In this document: positions 6,125-11,525 of the stretch, in pieces | Layout of the letters: every line of letters starts with the position of its first letter | Position numbering within the stretch: the first letter of the stretch is position 1 | Origin: Gammaproteobacteria bacterium | Lineage (GTDB): Bacteria > Pseudomonadota > Gammaproteobacteria > SZUA-229 | Direction: 5' to 3' | Length of the DNA stretch: 11,525 nt | NCBI GenBank assembly: GCA_015484935.1 | Contig: WFUQ01000147.1 | Coordinates: 1 to 11,525, forward strand | Made by a program: the position numbers and the translations under genes | Notes under the pieces: generated by a model | The model's database searches: none | What the model was told of the DNA's origin: nothing | Seen by the model: the letters and a program-made list of their open reading frames with translations, nothing else

Positions 6125-8056
6125 ATGAAAATGCCGATTAAATATAGCTACCGCGCTGATATCGATGGACTTCGAGCGATAGCAGTTGGCCTGGTTGTTG
6201 TGTTCCATGCGGGACTGGGAGTCTCCGGTGGTTTTGTCGGGGTCGATGTGTTCTTTGTGATTTCCGGATATCTCATCTCCGGTCTGATAATGAAGCAGAT
6301 CCAGAATGACAGCTTTAGTCTGTTGCATTTCTGGGTAAGACGTATACGAAGGATACTTCCTGCATCTGTGTTTGTTGTTTCTGTCACGATAGTGCTGGGT
6401 TCGATCTTGCTGTTGCCAAGTGATTTCAGGAATCTGGCGACAAGTACGATCGCACAGCAGCTGATGCTCTCCAATGTATATTTTATGAAGAGCATAGGAT
6501 ATTTTCACCCGCATTCTGAAACACTGCCATTACTGCATACCTGGTCGTTAGCTGTTGAAGAACAATTCTATCTTGGTTACCCGTTATTGCTGGTGTTCCT
6601 CAGTTGTTATACGACACGTACTGTCTTCATCATATTGTCAACACTGGCTGTCGTTTCATTGATTGCAAGTGAATGGACTGTGTTTGAATACTCATCAGCC
6701 GCATTCTATCTTTTGCCATTTAGAGCATGGGAGCTTCTTTTAGGTGGGCTTTTGTGGTTTTTGCCGCAGTTTCAACAGGGCGTGACGGGACGATTATTGG
6801 CTAATATACAGGCATTGTCAGGTGCCGGCTGTATTCTGTGGGCAGGTCTGGTTTTTGATGAGCAGACAACATTCCCCGGCATCTCGGCGCTTTTGCCATG
6901 TTTGGGCGCGGCATTAATTATCTATTCGAATTCAACTCATGAGACAGTTGTCGGAAGATTATTGTCGCTTCGATGGGTGGTTTTTGTGGGCCTTGTGTCG
7001 TACTCATTCTACTTGTGGCATTGGCCTGTTTTTGCTTTTACACGTTATTGGTTGGGTAATGAGCTTTCTTATACAGTAGCGATGGTTTGCGTCGCAGGGA
7101 GTTTTTTGCTGGCAGTTATTTCATGGAAATTTGTCGAAATTCCTTTTCGTCAAAGAGGGAGCATTATTTCATCCAAGCGCACCTTCGTCGGAGCGAGTGT
7201 TGCCAGTATATTTATTTTGGTGGTTGCGGTTGGTCTGCGCTATACGGATGGTGCGAAATTCAGATTCAGTGAAGATGCATTGGTCTATGATGAAAGACTT
7301 ACAAAAAACCCTATGGCTAAATTCAACCGGAAAACTGAACAGCTACTCAATGGTCAGTTTCCAAAAATAGGTGTTGTTGTGTCAGGTGCAACCGATTTTC
7401 TCCTTTGGGGGGACAGTCACGGTCTGGCTGTCAGTACGTATCTTGATACACTCAGTTCTGAATTAAATGTATCGGGTACTGTAGCAGCAAGGCATGCGAC
7501 CGTTCCATTTCTAGGTATGAATACGACCAGTGATAAAAATCAGTGGAATGATCTGGTTTTTGAGTACATCAGGAGCCAGGGTATAAAAAATATATTATTT
7601 GTTTCCAGATGGTCGAATACTTTTCGTCCCGACACTGCTGGTACAGAGCAAGGGAATCGGGCAATACAGAAGTTGAGGGAAACGCTGGTACTGTTGCAGA
7701 AGCTGGGATGTACAGTCTGGCTATTAAACCAGGTTCCACAGCAGCATTTTGATCCGACCAAGCGGCTCTGGGAAGCAAAACTTTTAGGGAAACCGGTTCC
7801 GACGGGTGACTCGAAATCAGAATATGAATCTGTACAACAGTATTCTAATGATATATTGAAATCTTTTTCTAATCTGGCCCGGTTTGTAGATACCTCATCA
7901 GTCTTTCTTGACGAGAGAGGTGGGACCAGAATCGGTGATTCAGATGGTTCGTACTACCGAGATAATGACCACTTGTCATACTACGGTACTGAGAAGATGC
8001 TTGGTGGACCGCTATCATCTATTTTGAATCAGATTCGGGAAGGTCGAGATAAGTAG
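6125..8056 (+). CDS. OafA/YrhL-type membrane O-acyltransferase with C-terminal SGNH domain
   Basis: The 643-residue product is an integral-membrane acyltransferase of the Acyl_transf_3 family, used to acetylate LPS O-antigen, peptidoglycan or other surface glycans. The N-terminal domain (about 8-345, some ten hydrophobic helices) has RADIDGLRAIAV, the conserved His in VVFHAG (H28), GVDVFFVISGYLIS, the basic WVRRIRRILPA block, HTWSLAVEEQFY (E145) and YSFYLWHWP. A further helix near 353-371 leads to the periplasmic SGNH domain. That domain has block I LLWGDSH (S431) and the catalytic Asp/His pair DNDH (613-616), so a complete two-step acyl relay is plausible. ATG at 6125 is preferred over the adjacent TTG at 6122; ATG 6131 is also possible, and a G-rich stretch at 6102-6107 is rather distant. 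The gene is clearly more AT-rich than its neighbours and interrupts the usual lnt-to-ybeL order. The substrate cannot be read from sequence. Confidence 0.93.
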   Translation: MKMPIKYSYRADIDGLRAIAVGLVVVFHAGLGVSGGFVGVDVFFVISGYLISGLIMKQIQNDSFSLLHFWVRRIRRILPASVFVVSVTIVLGSILLLPSDFRNLATSTIAQQLMLSNVYFMKSIGYFHPHSETLPLLHTWSLAVEEQFYLGYPLLLVFLSCYTTRTVFIILSTLAVVSLIASEWTVFEYSSAAFYLLPFRAWELLLGGLLWFLPQFQQGVTGRLLANIQALSGAGCILWAGLVFDEQTTFPGISALLPCLGAALIIYSNSTHETVVGRLLSLRWVVFVGLVSYSFYLWHWPVFAFTRYWLGNELSYTVAMVCVAGSFLLAVISWKFVEIPFRQRGSIISSKRTFVGASVASIFILVVAVGLRYTDGAKFRFSEDALVYDERLTKNPMAKFNRKTEQLLNGQFPKIGVVVSGATDFLLWGDSHGLAVSTYLDTLSSELNVSGTVAARHATVPFLGMNTTSDKNQWNDLVFEYIRSQGIKNILFVSRWSNTFRPDTAGTEQGNRAIQKLRETLVLLQKLGCTVWLLNQVPQQHFDPTKRLWEAKLLGKPVPTGDSKSEYESVQQYSNDILKSFSNLARFVDTSSVFLDERGGTRIGDSDGSYYRDNDHLSYYGTEKMLGGPLSSILNQIREGRDK

Positions 8057-8083
8057 TTCAGATTCTGATATCGTTATACAAAA

Positions 8084-8614
8084 TCACTCAGGTAACCGCT
8101 TCACCACCGCGCGTTTGAATTCGGTACCGTTACACTCCTGGCAGCGGTGTATCGTGCTGGTCGTGGTGTAGGCGGCATGAGCACCGCAGTTGATACATTC
8201 CAGTGTTCCCGGGCCGGTAACCTCGCCGGAAAAGTACACGGATTGTGCCCGGTTGGTCTGTTGCAGATGATCCAGCTCGAGCTTGGTCTTGTCGGCGACT
8301 GACAGGAACAGGTCGACGATCTTGCGTTCGACTACTTCGATATCCAGCATCAGCCATTCACTGAACTCGGCACTGGCTTCCATCAGATATTCTGCGGCAT
8401 CGTTGATATCGCGCTTGATGAAGCTGCTGATCTGCTCACTCTCTTCGACGGTCAGTTCGCCGATCTCGACCACCCTGTCACGGGCATGTTGTAGTGCTTG
8501 TGTCAGCGAGATGTCGCTGGTCTCAGTATCAGCGGTGTCGAACGCTTCACGGATGCCCTGCATCATCTCGTTGTAGGCTCTAACCAGTCGATTGTCCGGG
8601 TCTTGATCTGTCAC
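8084..8614 (-). CDS. ybeL: DUF1451 zinc-ribbon protein, YbeL-like
   Basis: The 176-residue soluble protein matches the YbeL/DUF1451 family; E. coli YbeL is 160 residues and is also a leuS neighbour. The N-terminal two-thirds is mostly charged, predicted helical, with the family blocks ARDRVVEIGELTVEE and IKRDINDAAEYL (residues 44-77). Next comes a YFSGEVTGPGTLEC segment. The C-terminal zinc ribbon has C140/C143 and C158/C161 (CxxC, 14 residues, CxxC). The function of the family is unknown. Start is the GTG at 8614-8612, supported by a strong GAGGAG (complement of 8624-8629) 9 nt upstream. It converges on the acyltransferase gene with only 27 bp between stops, and diverges from leuS. Confidence 0.92.
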   Translation of the reverse strand: MTDQDPDNRLVRAYNEMMQGIREAFDTADTETSDISLTQALQHARDRVVEIGELTVEESEQISSFIKRDINDAAEYLMEASAEFSEWLMLDIEVVERKIVDLFLSVADKTKLELDHLQQTNRAQSVYFSGEVTGPGTLECINCGAHAAYTTTSTIHRCQECNGTEFKRAVVKRLPE

Positions 8615-8664
8615 GTATTATTGCTCCTCAGCAGCTGGAGAACAGTTTATTTGCGGTTATCTGT

Positions 8665-8691
8665 AGTGTATCCTTCGTACTCGCCTGGTCA

Positions 8692-8692
<1 letters not shown>
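8665..8692 (-). promoter_or_regulatory. candidate sigma-70 promoter for the ybeL-like gene
   Basis: On the minus strand TTGACC (complement of 8687-8692) is followed after 16 bp by TACACT (complement of 8665-8670). This matches the -35 consensus in five of six positions and the -10 in four. It would give a leader of about 45 nt that includes the GAGGAG ribosome-binding site. The leuS promoter must lie in the same 161-bp region on the other strand, but I could not pick a convincing one. Confidence 0.45.
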
Positions 8693-11223
<2,531 letters not shown>

Positions 11224-11236
11224 TATCTTGCTATCC

Positions 11237-11525
11237 ATGCGTGCAATCCGCTCCCTTTCTATCGGTCTGTTGATGCTGTCTGTCACCGCCTGCGGCTTCC
11301 ATCTGCGTGGTGAACTGGCGCTGGCATCCAGTCTGGTGCCGGTGTACATCGTGTCGGATAAAGACAAGGTGTTACGACAGGAACTGCTGGCACTATTTGA
11401 ACTGAATGCGATCGAGCAGGCGGGAGACAGAAACATCGCTGCATCGGTGTTAAGCATCGATTCGGTCGAGCGGTCACGAAGGGTACTGTCCACCGACACC
11501 AACGGGTTGGTGCGTGAGTATGAAC
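11237..11525 (+). CDS. lptE: LPS-assembly lipoprotein LptE, N-terminal part
   Basis: LptE is the outer-membrane lipoprotein that plugs and assembles the LptD translocon for LPS export. The gene starts at ATG 11237 and runs off the window after 96 complete codons, about half the usual length. Residues 1-18 form a lipoprotein signal peptide with basic R2 and R5, a hydrophobic core, and lipobox SVTA-C with the lipidated C19. The mature protein begins CGFHLRG, the LptE hallmark, and continues through VPVYIVSDKD and VLSTDTNGLVREYE, typical of the family. It lies 13 nt after the leuS stop, as in E. coli and Pseudomonas where holA follows. No obvious Shine-Dalgarno sequence is present, so coupling to leuS is likely. 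Confidence 0.95.
   Translation, partial: MRAIRSLSIGLLMLSVTACGFHLRGELALASSLVPVYIVSDKDKVLRQELLALFELNAIEQAGDRNIAASVLSIDSVERSRRVLSTDTNGLVREYE

Noticed and set aside
5942..6514. Minus-strand open frame of 190 codons covering the lnt-acyltransferase junction
   Set aside because: Overlaps the conserved N-terminus of the acyltransferase on the opposite strand, and the product is low-complexity, polar and unrecognisable.
8028..8069. ATCAGATTC (8028-8036) facing GATTCTGAT (8061-8069) as a bidirectional terminator between the convergent genes
   Set aside because: One mismatch in a 9-bp AT-rich stem, a 24-nt loop and no T-tract make it unconvincing.

Overview
The window is a core-chromosome segment of a proteobacterium, most likely a non-enteric gammaproteobacterium. 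Every housekeeping protein aligns by eye with the E. coli or Pseudomonas family member. The order miaB-ybeZ-ybeY-corC-lnt, then ybeL-leuS-lptE, is the arrangement I know from gammaproteobacteria such as Pseudomonas. A short LeuRS with no leucine-specific domain argues against an enteric and fits deeper gammaproteobacterial lineages (Chromatiales-like, an inference from memory).

Layout. Bases 1-473 hold the 3' end of glmS, with the conserved attTn7 recognition sequence at its end. Bases 474-701 are non-coding and contain a striking inverted repeat (18-bp perfect arms, about 114 bp overall) built from roughly 10-bp CGCAAAT-type units; it lies where Tn7 would insert. Bases 702-5988 are a tight plus-strand operon: miaB (tRNA methylthiolation), ybeZ (PhoH-like ATPase), ybeY (endoribonuclease/rRNA maturation), corC (CBS-domain protein) and lnt (apolipoprotein N-acyltransferase). 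A large, visibly AT-richer membrane acyltransferase gene with a C-terminal SGNH domain follows at 6125-8056. It converges on a minus-strand DUF1451/YbeL zinc-ribbon gene (8084-8614). A 161-bp divergent intergenic region leads into leuS (8776-11223), and lptE (LPS transport lipoprotein) begins at 11237 and runs off the window.

Together the genes serve translation and RNA quality (MiaB, YbeY/YbeZ, LeuRS) and envelope biogenesis (GlmS for UDP-GlcNAc precursors, Lnt for lipoproteins, LptE for LPS export, and the acyltransferase probably for glycan decoration). LptE is itself a lipoprotein and so a likely client of Lnt. The only accessory-looking pieces are the inverted-repeat element and the acyltransferase. 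I found no CRISPR array, tRNA, rRNA, complete mobile element or convincing new multi-gene system.
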